DNA from: Curvibacter soli
GTDB taxonomy: Bacteria; Pseudomonadota; Gammaproteobacteria; Burkholderiales; Burkholderiaceae_C
Assembly (NCBI RefSeq): GCF_029211125.1
Contig: NZ_JARGEN010000002.1
Coordinates: forward strand, 4,745-68,744
Reading direction: 5' to 3'
Length of the DNA: 64,000 bases
In this document: piece by piece, positions 17,801-26,004 of the stretch
Layout of the letters: each line of letters starts with the position of its first letter
Numbering within the stretch: position 1 is the stretch's first letter
Made by a program: the position numbers and the translations under genes
Notes under the pieces: generated by a model
Seen by the model: only the letters and a program-made list of their open reading frames with translations
The model's database searches: none
What the model was told of the DNA's origin: nothing

Positions 17801-18615
17801 ATGAAGAGGGGTTCTGCCCGCGCCAGCACCAGCGCCGCCTCCAGCGTGAAGCGGCCCTGCAGGAGCCACTGCTCCAGCTCCGCGGGCTCCAGCAGCGCGA
17901 ACCGCGCCACCTCGCCGTCCTGGTTGCAGGGCGCCACGCCGTCGGGCACGGTGGCGTGGAACCAGGCGATGTCCTCCACCATGTAGCCGGCGCCCGCGCC
18001 GTCGGGGCTGGGGCGGCGCACCGGCAGCGTGCCGCCGCGGGCGACGCCCCGCAACTGCTCCAGCCGCAGGCCGGCCTCTTCCCAGGTTTCGCGCGCCAGC
18101 GCGTCATGCAGCGTGTCGGCGGCACTGACCAGGCCGCCCATGAGCGTGTCCCACAGGCCCGGATCGGTGGCCTTGTCCAGCGCGCGCTGCTGCACCCAGT
18201 GGCGGCCGTCGGGCGCGCGCGCCGCCAGGTGCACGGCGGCGGTGGCGATGCCCAGGGGTCGCACCGCCGCGCGCTCCACCGTCGCCACGCGGCGGCCTTG
18301 CGCGTCGGCCACGGCGAGCTGCTCATTGCGCCAGGCGCCGGCCAGGCCCTGCTCGCGCAGCGCGTGCGCCAGCGCGTCGAGCGCCTGCGTGGGTTCGCCC
18401 AACAAGTGCCAGCCGAATGGTGGATGCTCATCTTTCGATAGCTGCAACCTCCCGTATTTCCTGCGCTGGGGGGCAATTTGGTTTAAAAATCCGTCTTCCA
18501 CCGAGCCCACCGCCACGCCGCCTGCATGGAGCGGCACGCGCGGGCGGCGCGGCGCTTGCTGCGCCTGTGCGGCAAGCGCGGCATGCCAGTCGGCGTCGAG
18601 CAGGCCCGCCGTCAC
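17785..18615 (-). CDS. Nudix hydrolase with DUF4743-type N-terminal domain
   Basis: 276-aa protein: an N-terminal DUF4743-like region (about 1-130) then a Nudix domain with the box G-LVSAA-D-TLHDALA-RETWEEAGL, in which the first glutamate is Asp. It probably cleaves a nucleoside diphosphate-linked substrate; the substrate is unknown. The GTG start at 18615 overlaps the TGA of the upstream quinone oxidoreductase gene (GTGA), so the two are coupled. Residues RRKYGRLQLSKDE near position 50 are encoded by one copy of the short repeat and the last residues plus TAG stop by another (17752), so one gene carries two repeat insertions. Confidence 0.85.
   Translation of the reverse strand: MTAGLLDADWHAALAAQAQQAPRRPRVPLHAGGVAVGSVEDGFLNQIAPQRRKYGRLQLSKDEHPPFGWHLLGEPTQALDALAHALREQGLAGAWRNEQLAVADAQGRRVATVERAAVRPLGIATAAVHLAARAPDGRHWVQQRALDKATDPGLWDTLMGGLVSAADTLHDALARETWEEAGLRLEQLRGVARGGTLPVRRPSPDGAGAGYMVEDIAWFHATVPDGVAPCNQDGEVARFALLEPAELEQWLLQGRFTLEAALVLARAEPLFMLSNR
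18431..18469. repeat. Short double-hairpin repeat, in-frame inside Nudix gene
   Basis: TCTTTCGATAGCTGCAACCT then CCCGTATTTCCTGCGCTGG: the GATAGC-TGC core followed by the CCTGCGCTGG arm. Read on the minus strand it encodes PQRRKYGRLQLSKDE with the reading frame intact. Confidence 0.65.
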
Positions 18616-19595
18616 AGCGTGAGGATGGTGCAGCCCGTGGTCTTGCGCGCCTCCAGGTCGCGGTGCGCCTGCTGCACCTGGACCAGGGGGTAGCGCTGGT
18701 CGATGTGGATCTTCACCTTGCCACTGGTGACCACGTCGAACAGGTCGTCGGCCATGGCCTGCGTGCGCTCGCGCGAGCTGATGTGGCTGAACAGCGTCTG
18801 CCGCGTGACGTAGAGCGAGCCCTTCGCGCCCAGGATGCTGGGCGAGAACTCCGGCGCCGGGCCGGAGGCGTTGCCGAAGCTCACCATCAGCCCGAACGGG
18901 CGCAGGCAGTCGAGCGACTTGTCCCAGGTGTCCTTGCCCACCGAGTCGTACACCACCTTCACGCCCTCGCCGCCGGTGATCTCCTTCACGCGGGCGGCGA
19001 AGTCCTCGGTGGCGTAGTTGATGGCGAACTCCGCGCCGTTGGCAAGCGCCAGCCGGCACTTGGCCTCGCTGCCCGCCGTGCCGATCAGGCGCAGGCCCAG
19101 CACGCGCGCCCACTGGCAGGCAATCAGCCCGACGCCGCCGGCGGCGGCGTGGAACAGCACGAAGTCGCCGGGCTCCAGCCCTTCCACGGGCCGGGTGCGC
19201 TTGAGCAGGTATTGCGCCGTCAGGCCCTTGAGCATCATGGCCGCGCCGGTCTCGAAGCTGATCGCGTCGGGCAGCCTGCAGACGTTCTGCGCCGGCATCA
19301 CGCGCGCCTCGCTGTAGCTGCCGGGCGGCTGCCCGGCGTAGGCTGCGCGGTCGCCGGGCGCGAGGTGCGTCACGCCCGCGCCCACGGCCTCGACGATGCC
19401 CGCGCCCTCCATGCCGAGCGTGAGCGGCATCGGCAGCTTGTACAGGCCCGAACGCTGGTAGGTGTCGATGAAGTTCAGGCCCACGGCCTTGTGGCGGATG
19501 CGAATCTCGCCCGGGCCGGGCTCGCCGACCTGCACATCGACGAGTTGGAGTTCCTCGGGCCCGCCGTTGCGGTCGATGCGTACTGCGATGGTCAT
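18612..19595 (-). CDS. NADPH:quinone oxidoreductase (Qor-type MDR)
   Basis: Medium-chain dehydrogenase/reductase without catalytic zinc, reducing quinones or similar electrophiles with NADPH. The 327-aa protein starts MTIAVRIDRNGGPEEL after an AGGAGA Shine-Dalgarno. It carries the quinone-reductase signature region (VGLNFIDTYQRSGLY), the NADPH-binding FHAAAGGVGLIACQWA loop and VKVVYDSVGKDTWDKSL. It is divergent from the EamA gene at 19716 and overlaps the Nudix gene downstream by 4 bp. Confidence 0.92.
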   Translation of the reverse strand: MTIAVRIDRNGGPEELQLVDVQVGEPGPGEIRIRHKAVGLNFIDTYQRSGLYKLPMPLTLGMEGAGIVEAVGAGVTHLAPGDRAAYAGQPPGSYSEARVMPAQNVCRLPDAISFETGAAMMLKGLTAQYLLKRTRPVEGLEPGDFVLFHAAAGGVGLIACQWARVLGLRLIGTAGSEAKCRLALANGAEFAINYATEDFAARVKEITGGEGVKVVYDSVGKDTWDKSLDCLRPFGLMVSFGNASGPAPEFSPSILGAKGSLYVTRQTLFSHISSRERTQAMADDLFDVVTSGKVKIHIDQRYPLVQVQQAHRDLEARKTTGCTILTL

Positions 19596-19715
19596 GCTGG
19601 AAGTCTCCTGGAACGATGTAACGACAAAGGCAGGCCCGCATCGTGCCATGAACTGCACCGCGCCGCAGGAGCGCGCGCCATGCCCCGGAACCCCGGCTTG
19701 GTAGAGTGCCGGCCC

Positions 19716-20621
19716 ATGACGCAAACACACCGACTCTCGCCGGGCACCATCGTGCTGCTGACCGTGCCGCCGCTGATGTGGGCCTGCAACGCCGTGCTGG
19801 GCCGCATGGCCGCGCCGCTGGTGCCGCCGATGACGCTGAACCTGCTGCGCTGGGCCGTGGCGCTGGTGCTGCTGCTGCCGCTGGGCGGCTGGGTGCTGCG
19901 GCCCGCGGGCGGCCTGTGGCGGCACTGGCGCCGCTTCTCGGCGCTGGGTCTGCTCGGCGTGGGCTGCTACAACGCCTTGCAGTATCTGGCGCTCAAGACC
20001 TCCTCGCCGATCAACGTGACGCTGGTGGCGTCGAGCATGCCGCTGTGGATGCTGGCCGTGGGTGCACTGTTCTTCGGCCAGCGCATCACGCGCCGGCAGG
20101 TCGTCGGCGCGGCGCTGTCGATCGCCGGGGTGCTGGTGGTGCTCTCGCATGGCGAATGGGCCCACCTGCGCGCGCTGCGGCTGGTGCCGGGCGACGTATA
20201 CGTGCTGCTGGCCGCGCTGGCCTGGGCGTTCTACAGCTGGCTGCTGATCCAGCGCCACGAGCCCGAGGCCGTGCGCGCCGACTGGGCCGCCTTCCTGCTC
20301 GCCCAGGTGGTGCCGGGCGTGGCCTGGTCGGGCCTGTTCGCGGCCGGCGAATGGGCGCTGGGTGCGCCGCCCATCCAGTGGAGCGCCACGCTGGTGGCGA
20401 TGGTGCTGTTCATCGCCGCCGGGCCGGCGGTGCTGGCCTTCCGCTGCTGGGGCGCGGGCGTGCAGCGCTCCGACCCGTCGGTCGCCGCCTTCTTCGTCAA
20501 CCTCACGCCGCTGTTCGCGGCGCTGCTGTCGGTGCTGTTCCTCGGCGAGACGCCGGCCTGGCACCACGCGCTGGCCTTCGTGCTGATCGTGGGCAGCATC
20601 GTGGCGTCGGCGCTGCACTGA
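19716..20621 (+). CDS. EamA/DMT-family exporter 1
   Basis: 301-aa inner-membrane protein with ten hydrophobic segments arranged as two EamA repeats (for example PPLMWACNAVLGRMAAPLVP and AALAWAFYSWLLIQRHEP). Drug/metabolite transporter superfamily; substrate not predictable. The ATG at 19716 follows GGCCC without a strong Shine-Dalgarno and is chosen because the preceding in-frame sequence is antisense to qor. It is transcribed away from qor. Confidence 0.9.
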   Translation: MTQTHRLSPGTIVLLTVPPLMWACNAVLGRMAAPLVPPMTLNLLRWAVALVLLLPLGGWVLRPAGGLWRHWRRFSALGLLGVGCYNALQYLALKTSSPINVTLVASSMPLWMLAVGALFFGQRITRRQVVGAALSIAGVLVVLSHGEWAHLRALRLVPGDVYVLLAALAWAFYSWLLIQRHEPEAVRADWAAFLLAQVVPGVAWSGLFAAGEWALGAPPIQWSATLVAMVLFIAAGPAVLAFRCWGAGVQRSDPSVAAFFVNLTPLFAALLSVLFLGETPAWHHALAFVLIVGSIVASALH

Positions 20622-20680
20622 CGGCGCGGCCACCACGTTCATGCGCGCGCCCCGATGCGTCAGGCATGTTCTGCCACCAC

Positions 20681-20818
20681 CCGTTTCCAGGTTCATTTGC
20701 GGCAGCAATCGATGGCGGGATGGGGCATGTGGCTCATGAGAAACAAAACGCCGGGCCGCCCCAAGTTTGCCTGCTCCCCCTCGGGGGGCGGGCTGGGCGC
20801 AGCCCAGCCCTGGGGCGC
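20681..20818. repeat. Repeat-rich spacer: TIR fragment plus strong hairpins
   Basis: The gap between exporter 1 and the SDR pseudogene starts with CCGTTTCCAGGTTCA (20681-20695), identical to the outer end of the TIR element at 44982, apparently a solo end. It finishes with two hairpins: CCCCC-T-CGGGGG type (about 20776-20788) and GGGCTGGGC/GCCCAGCCC with a 3-nt loop (20790-20798 with 20802-20810). The latter lies between convergent genes and could stop transcription from both sides, although no U-tract is present. Confidence 0.5.
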
Positions 20819-21610
20819 TCAGAACGTGCCCGGAAACGCTCCGCCGTCGAGCAGGATGTTCTGCCCGTTGAGGTAGCTGGCCTGCAGGCTGCACAGGAAG
20901 GCGCAGACGGCGCCAAATTCCTCGGACGTTCCGAAGCGGCCTGCGGGCACGAGTCTGGCGCGGCTTACGGCCACGGCCTGAGGGTCCTTCCCGGTCTTTT
21001 GGGCCACCACGTCGAAGTTGGAGCGCAGGCGGTCGGTGTCGAACGAGCCCGGCAGCAGGTTGTTGATGGTCACGCCCTTGGCCGCGATGCCGCTGCGCGC
21101 GAGGCCCGCGACGAAGCCCGTGAGCCCGCTGCGCGCGCCGTTGGAGAGGCCCAGGATGTCGATGGGGGCCTTCACCGCGCTGGAGGTGATGTTGACAATG
21201 CGCCCGTAACCGCGCGCGGCCATGCCGTCCACCGTGGCCTTGATGAGTTCGATGGGCGTGAGCATGTTGGCGTCCACGGCCTTGATCCAGTCCTCGCGGC
21301 CTCAGTCGCGGAAGTCGCCCGGCGGCGGGCCGCCCGCGTTGGTGACCACAATGTCAAAAGCCGCCCGGTGCGCGAAGATGGCCGCTCGCCCCGCCGCCGT
21401 AGTGATGTCCGCCGTGACATATTCCACGCTGGTGCCCCCCGGCAATGCCTGCGCTCTTAAATTGCTAGCGGCCTGCGCAAGCGTCTCCTGGCCTCGCGCC
21501 ACCATGAGCACATTGACACCCTCTTGTGCGAGCGCCTGCGCGCAGCCGTAGCCCAGGCCCTTGCTCGCGCCGCCCACGAGCGCCCATTTGCCTGCGATGC
21601 CCAAATCCAT
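20819..21610 (-). pseudogene. SDR-family oxidoreductase interrupted by a TGA codon
   Basis: A 262-residue short-chain dehydrogenase reading frame from MDLGIAGKWALVGGASKGLG (cofactor loop) through DIVVTNAGGPPPGDFRD to a C-terminal LLDGGAFPGTF. Codon 103 (21302-21304) is TGA, where the context FRD-x-GREDW suggests TGG (Trp). Both halves are in the same frame and otherwise well conserved. The usual YxxxK catalytic pair is not visible; the region reads LGLSNGARSGLTGF, as in a divergent SDR branch. It is either a recent nonsense mutation or a sequencing error. Confidence 0.8.
21457..21483. repeat. Degenerate short repeat inside SDR gene
   Basis: TTAAATTGCTAGCGGCCTGC followed by GCAAGCG, matching the central part of the short double-hairpin family. 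It lies in frame near codons 43-51 of the SDR gene (LAQAASNLRA region). The match is weaker than for the other copies. Confidence 0.4.
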
Positions 21611-21670
21611 AACAATCCCCCTGCTGTTTGCGCCGATGTGGCGCGGCAATCATAGATGGGGAGCATCTGC

Positions 21671-22264
21671 ATGAAACAGTGGCATGGAAAAACGCTGGCG
21701 CTGTGCTTGGCCGGCTGGGCATGGGCCATGGTTGCGCAGGCGCAGAACAGTGACGCCGTCGTCGCCAAGCGCGCGGTGGAGCTGCGCGAGACCCCCGGCG
21801 ACACCGCGCGCAGCCTGGGCGCGCTGCCGGCGCAGACGCCGCTCACGCGCGCGGGCGAACGCCAGGGCGCCTGGGTGCAGGTGCGCACCGCGCAAGGCGC
21901 CACGGGCTGGGTCCACATGTTCGACCTGGGAGCGCAGGGCGGCTCCGCCGCGGCGGCATCCGGCGCAGATGCCGGCGGCAATGCGCTGCGCGGGCTCGCC
22001 AGCCTGTTCGGCGGCGGCTCGCGCAGCACCACCACCACGGCCACCTCCACGGTAGGCATACGCGGCCTGGGCGCCGAGGACATCGCCAACGCCCAGCCCA
22101 ACCTGGACGCAGTGGACCAGGCCGAGAAGCTGCGCCTGTCCGCCAGGCAGGCCCAGCAGTTCGCCGCGCAGGCCCCGCTGGCGAGCCACAAGGTCGATTC
22201 CCTGCCCGAGCCGCGGCCCGCCGCCCCGGCGGGCGGGCAGCACGACAACGAGTACAGGCAATGA
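21671..22264 (+). CDS. Exported SH3b-domain protein
   Basis: 197-aa protein with a Sec signal peptide (MKQWHGKTLALCLAGWAWAM, cleavage near VAQAQ) and one bacterial SH3 domain, about residues 30-85 (KRAVELRETPGDTARSLGAL ... GATGWVHMFDLG). A low-complexity Gly/Ser/Thr linker (LFGGGSRSTTTTATSTVG) and a helical C-terminus follow. SH3b domains usually bind peptidoglycan or peptides in the periplasm. Its TGA overlaps the ATG of the M48 protease gene (ATGA), so the two are co-translated and probably work together. Confidence 0.85.
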   Translation: MKQWHGKTLALCLAGWAWAMVAQAQNSDAVVAKRAVELRETPGDTARSLGALPAQTPLTRAGERQGAWVQVRTAQGATGWVHMFDLGAQGGSAAAASGADAGGNALRGLASLFGGGSRSTTTTATSTVGIRGLGAEDIANAQPNLDAVDQAEKLRLSARQAQQFAAQAPLASHKVDSLPEPRPAAPAGGQHDNEYRQ

Positions 22265-23322
22265 GGAGCACCGCCCTGCAAGAGCAGCAGAAGCACGACT
22301 TACGCAAAACAGGTTCAGGCGAGACGTTTTGCCTTTGGGCGCAGCGCCTGTGCATCCTTGTTTGCATAGGCCCCGAGATCACGCAAAAGACCCGGCGCCT
22401 GCGCACGCTGGCCGCCACCGCGGCGCTGGCATGCGCGGGCCTGGCCGCCATGCCCGCCAGCGCGCAACTGGGCGGGCTGCTCAATTCATTGCGCGGCGGG
22501 GGCGACGGCTCGGCGCCGGCGAACATACTGAGCAGCGTGCTGGGCGGCGGTGGCAACAGCGGCGGCGCGCAGCCCGACGAACTGATACAGATGCTCAGCC
22601 AGTCGGTGACCCAGATCGACGAGGCGCGCGAGATCCAGATCGGTCGCCAGCTCGCCGCCGTGCTGCTGGGCAGCAAGCCGCTGCATCCCGACATGGCGCT
22701 GCAGCGCTACGTGAACCAACTGGGCCGCTGGATCAGCCTGCAGTCGCTGCGGCCCACCCTGCCCTGGACCTTCGTGGTGCTCGACGACCCGGGCTTCAAC
22801 GCCTTCGCCGCGCCCGGCGGCTACGTGTTCGTGACCAAGGGCCTGGTGGACAGCACGAAGGACGAGTCCGAGCTGGCCGGCATCCTGGCGCACGAGATCA
22901 CCCACGTCACCGCCAAGCACCACCTGCAAGCCATGCGCAAGTCGGCGCAGACGGGGCTGCTGACGCAACTGGCGGCGTCGCAGCTCAAGAACAACCTGGG
23001 CGGCGCGGTGTCGGCGCAATTGCTGACGCTGGGCCGCAACCTGTATTCGCGCGGGCTGGACCAAAGCGACGAGTTCGAGGCCGACCGCAACGGCGTGGCG
23101 CTGGCCACGCGCGCGGGCTTCGACCCGTATGGCCTGGTGGCGGTGCTGCAGCAGCTACGCACGGCCACGCCGGACAACCCGATGTTCACGCTCACCCTCA
23201 GCACCCACCCGCCCGCGCAGGCGCGGCTGGACCAGCTCGAACAGGCCATGGGCCAGCGGCTGGACCCGTACACGGGCAAGCCCGCGGTGACAGTGGCGCA
23301 GCGGCTCGCCGCCCGCAAGTGA
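22261..23322 (+). CDS. M48-family periplasmic metalloprotease
   Basis: 353-aa protein with the M48 zinc motif HEITH (in AGILAHEITHVTAKHH) and a downstream Glu ligand region (SDEFEADRNGVALA). By family it is a BepA/LoiP-like periplasmic protease involved in envelope quality control. The signal peptide (RRLRTLAATAALACAGLAAM...ASAQ) begins only at about residue 44: the first 43 residues from the coupled ATG at 22261 are encoded by a hairpin-rich inserted sequence (22296-22390), and no alternative start codon exists between them. Coupled to the SH3b gene upstream by an ATGA overlap. Confidence 0.88.
   Translation: MRSTALQEQQKHDLRKTGSGETFCLWAQRLCILVCIGPEITQKTRRLRTLAATAALACAGLAAMPASAQLGGLLNSLRGGGDGSAPANILSSVLGGGGNSGGAQPDELIQMLSQSVTQIDEAREIQIGRQLAAVLLGSKPLHPDMALQRYVNQLGRWISLQSLRPTLPWTFVVLDDPGFNAFAAPGGYVFVTKGLVDSTKDESELAGILAHEITHVTAKHHLQAMRKSAQTGLLTQLAASQLKNNLGGAVSAQLLTLGRNLYSRGLDQSDEFEADRNGVALATRAGFDPYGLVAVLQQLRTATPDNPMFTLTLSTHPPAQARLDQLEQAMGQRLDPYTGKPAVTVAQRLAARK
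22296..22390. repeat. Structured insert in the 5' end of the M48 gene
   Basis: Contains GCAAAAC/GTTTTGC (22304-22310 with 22326-22332, 15-nt loop) and GGCGC-A-GCGCC (22338-22348), and ends ACGCAAAAG, echoing its beginning (TTACGCAAAAC). It separates the start codon from the signal peptide of the protease. It looks like an intergenic repeat element that landed at the gene boundary; no second copy is in this window. Confidence 0.45.
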
Positions 23323-23328
23323 ACCGCG

Positions 23329-24270
23329 TCAGCGCGGGCTGCGCGTGAAGACGAAAATGCCCGCGATGACCAGCGCCGTGCCCACCGCGATCCATGGCGT
23401 GAACGGCTCGCCAAGGATCACGATGCCCATGAAGATGGTGGACAGCGGCCCGACCATGCCGGCCTGCGCCGCCATGCCGGCGCCGATGCGCTCGATGGCC
23501 ATCATCACCATCAGCACCGGCGCCACGGTGCAGGCCACCGCGTTGAGCAGCGACAGCCACACCACCTGCGGCGCCACGGCGGCGGCGCAGAGCGGGCGCA
23601 GCGCGGCGAACTGCGCGATGCAGCACAGGCAGGCTACCGTGCTGGTCAGCCCCACGAGGCGCAGCGCACCCAGCCGGCGCACCATCTCGCCGCTGTAGAC
23701 CAGGTAGACGGCATAGCTCACCGCGCTCAGGAACACCAGCAGCGTTCCCCACGCGGCATCCGCGCCCTGCGCGTGCAGCTCCAGCCCGAACACCAGCACC
23801 ACGCCGCAGTAGCTCACGGCCATGCCGAGCACCTGCCGCGCCGTGATGCGGCGGCGGTAGAGCAGCCAGCCCAGCCCCATGACCAGCGTGGGGTTGAGGT
23901 AGAGGATGAGCCGCTCCAGGCTGGCGCTGATGTAGGCCAGCCCCACGAAGTCGAGGAAGCTCGCCAGGTAGTAGCCGGCAACGCCCAGCCCCAGCACGCC
24001 CAGCCAGTCGCGCAGGGTCAGCGCCGGCTTGCCGCTGCTGGCCCACCAGGCCATGGCCACGAACACCGGCAGCGCGAACAGCATGCGGTACATGATGAGC
24101 GTGACCGCGTCCACGCCATGGCGGTAGGCCAGCTTGACGATGATGGCCTTGCCCGAGAAGGCGATCGACCCCGCCAGGGCGAGGAACAGGCCGTCTGCTA
24201 CTGATTTAGTAGCTGTCGCCGCAGGTGCTGCCTGCGCTGGATGCACTTTTGGCTGTAAATCGACTGCCAT
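23329..24270 (-). CDS. EamA/DMT-family exporter 2
   Basis: 313-aa membrane protein with two EamA halves (ten hydrophobic segments; FSGKAIIVKLAYRHGVDAVT in the first, VSYAVYLVYSGEMVRRLG opening the second). Substrate unknown. The N-terminal tail before the first helix (QAAPAATATKSVADG) is encoded by a copy of the short palindromic repeat (24196-24240). It is convergent with the M48 gene (6-bp gap) and 11 bp downstream of the gamma-glutamyltransferase gene on the same strand, suggesting an operon. Confidence 0.88.
   Translation of the reverse strand: MAVDLQPKVHPAQAAPAATATKSVADGLFLALAGSIAFSGKAIIVKLAYRHGVDAVTLIMYRMLFALPVFVAMAWWASSGKPALTLRDWLGVLGLGVAGYYLASFLDFVGLAYISASLERLILYLNPTLVMGLGWLLYRRRITARQVLGMAVSYCGVVLVFGLELHAQGADAAWGTLLVFLSAVSYAVYLVYSGEMVRRLGALRLVGLTSTVACLCCIAQFAALRPLCAAAVAPQVVWLSLLNAVACTVAPVLMVMMAIERIGAGMAAQAGMVGPLSTIFMGIVILGEPFTPWIAVGTALVIAGIFVFTRSPR
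24196..24240. repeat. Short double-hairpin repeat, in-frame in EamA exporter 2
   Basis: TGCTACTGATTTAGTAGCTG then TCGCCGCAGGTGCTGCCTGCGCTGG: a clear GCTACT...AGTAGC hairpin plus a CGCAGG...CCTGCG arm. On the minus strand it encodes PAQAAPAATATKSVA, the cytoplasmic N-terminal tail of the exporter. Confidence 0.75.
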
Positions 24271-24281
24271 GCCGGGGTGCG

Positions 24282-25904
24282 TCAGAAGCCCGCCGCGAGG
24301 CCGTCGCGGCGCGGGTCGCTGGCGGCCACGTAGCCTGCCGTGGCCGGATCGCCCGCGCGCCAGATGAACTGGCCGGCGCCGAAGTCCTGGTACGAATCGT
24401 CGATCACCTCCATGCGGTGGCCCAACGCGGCCAGGCCCTGCACGGTACTGGTGGGCATGGTGGCCTCCACGTTGATATCCAGCCCCGCGTTGTAGCGCCA
24501 GCGCGGCGCGTCGCAGGCGGCCTGCGGGCTCTGGCGGTAGTCGAGCATGCGCACCAGCGTCTGCAGGTGGCCCTGCGGCTGCATGTTGGCGCCCATCACG
24601 CCGAAGCTCATGACGGGCTGGCCATCCTTCGTCAGGAAGGCCGGGATGATGGTGTGGAAGGGCCGCTTGCCCGGTGCCACCACGTTGGCCGGGTTGCGGG
24701 CCCGGGCGTCGAGCGCGAACGCGTGGCCGCGGTTCTGCAGGCTGATGCCGAACGTGGGCTCCACGCAGCCCGAGCCAAAGCCCATGTAGTTGCTCTGGAT
24801 GAAGCTCACCATCATGCCGCTTTCGTCGGCGGCGGTGAGGTAGATGGTGCCGCCCTTCACGGGGCTGCCAGCGCCGAAGTCCTGGGCCTTTTGCATGTCG
24901 ATGAGCTTCGCGCGTGCGGCCAGGTAGCCGTCATCGAGCATTTGCGCGGCCGTCACCGCCATGGCCGATGGCTCGGCCACGTAGCGGTACACGTCGGCGA
25001 AGGCGAGCTTCATCGCCTCGATCTGCAGGTGCTGCGAGGCCACGCCGTCCACCGGCAGCGCGGCGACGTCGAACTGCCGCAGGATGCCCAGCGCGATCAG
25101 CGCCGCGATGCCCTGGCCGTTGGGCGGTATCTCGTGCAGCGTATGGCCGCGGTAGTCCTGGCCGATGGGCGCGACCCATTCGGGCCGGTAGGCCGCGAAG
25201 TCGCGCGCCGTGATGCTGCCGCCGTGCGCGGCGGAAAAGCCCTCGATGGCCTCGGCGATCTCGCCGCCGTAGAACGCCTGCCCGTGGCTTTGCGCGATGG
25301 CGCGCAGCGCCCGCGCGGCGGCGGGAAAGCGGAACAACTCGCCCACCTGCGGCGCGCGCCCATGCGGCAGGAACGCCTGGGCGAAACCGGGCAGCGACCG
25401 CAGCTCGTCCACCGGCGCGGCCCATTTCTGCTGCACGATGGGCGGCACGAGGTAGCCGCGCTCGGCGATGTCGATGGCGGGCTCCAGCAGGTCGGCGAAG
25501 GGCAGTTTGCCGAAGCGCTCGCTCAGGGCTGCCCAAGCGGCCACGGCACCGGGCACCGTCACCGCGTCGAAACCGCGCTTGGGCGGATGCTGCGCATCGG
25601 CCCCGTACTTGCGCCGGAAGTATTCCGGCGTCCAGGCGGCAGGCGCGCGGCCCGAGGCGTTCAGGCCATGCAGCGCCCGGCCGTCCCACAGGATGCAGAA
25701 CGCATCGCTGCCCAGGCCGTTGCTCACCGGCTCGACGATGGTCATCGCCGCGGCGGCGGCCACGGCGGCATCGACCGCGTTACCGCCCTTCCACAGCATG
25801 CGCAGGCCGGCCTGCGCGGCCAGCGGATGGGAGGTGGACACCACGTTGCGCGCGAACACCGGCACGCGGGTGGAAAGATAGGGATTGCGAAAATCGAATT
25901 GCAT
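24282..25904 (-). CDS. Gamma-glutamyltransferase family protein
   Basis: Ntn-hydrolase that self-cleaves before a catalytic threonine and hydrolyses or transfers gamma-glutamyl groups. The 540-aa protein starts MQFDFRNPYLSTRVPVFARN. The auto-processing site is KGGTIYLTAADESG (Thr about residue 352); the small subunit continues with the substrate region FGSGCVEPTF and NPANVVAPGKRPFHT. No signal peptide is evident, so it may be cytosolic, as in the YwrD/GGT-like branch. It lies immediately upstream of exporter 2 and downstream of the tctA terminator. Confidence 0.92.
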   Translation of the reverse strand: MQFDFRNPYLSTRVPVFARNVVSTSHPLAAQAGLRMLWKGGNAVDAAVAAAAAMTIVEPVSNGLGSDAFCILWDGRALHGLNASGRAPAAWTPEYFRRKYGADAQHPPKRGFDAVTVPGAVAAWAALSERFGKLPFADLLEPAIDIAERGYLVPPIVQQKWAAPVDELRSLPGFAQAFLPHGRAPQVGELFRFPAAARALRAIAQSHGQAFYGGEIAEAIEGFSAAHGGSITARDFAAYRPEWVAPIGQDYRGHTLHEIPPNGQGIAALIALGILRQFDVAALPVDGVASQHLQIEAMKLAFADVYRYVAEPSAMAVTAAQMLDDGYLAARAKLIDMQKAQDFGAGSPVKGGTIYLTAADESGMMVSFIQSNYMGFGSGCVEPTFGISLQNRGHAFALDARARNPANVVAPGKRPFHTIIPAFLTKDGQPVMSFGVMGANMQPQGHLQTLVRMLDYRQSPQAACDAPRWRYNAGLDINVEATMPTSTVQGLAALGHRMEVIDDSYQDFGAGQFIWRAGDPATAGYVAASDPRRDGLAAGF

Positions 25905-25950
25905 GAGGGGGATTATCGGCAGTCCGCTTTCCATGCGCCTTTGCGCCGCC

Positions 25951-25978
25951 CAAAAGGAAACGGCCCCGCAGGGCCGTT
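25951..25978 (-). terminator. Rho-independent terminator after tctA
   Basis: On the minus strand: AACGGCCC, 4-nt loop, GGGCCGTT, then TCCTTTTG (stem arms 25971-25978 and 25959-25966). It lies 27 bp beyond the tctA stop and ahead of the gamma-glutamyltransferase gene, ending the tctBA transcript. Confidence 0.75.
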
Positions 25979-26004
25979 CTCCTCTTTCGCCCGGCGTACC
26001 GGGG

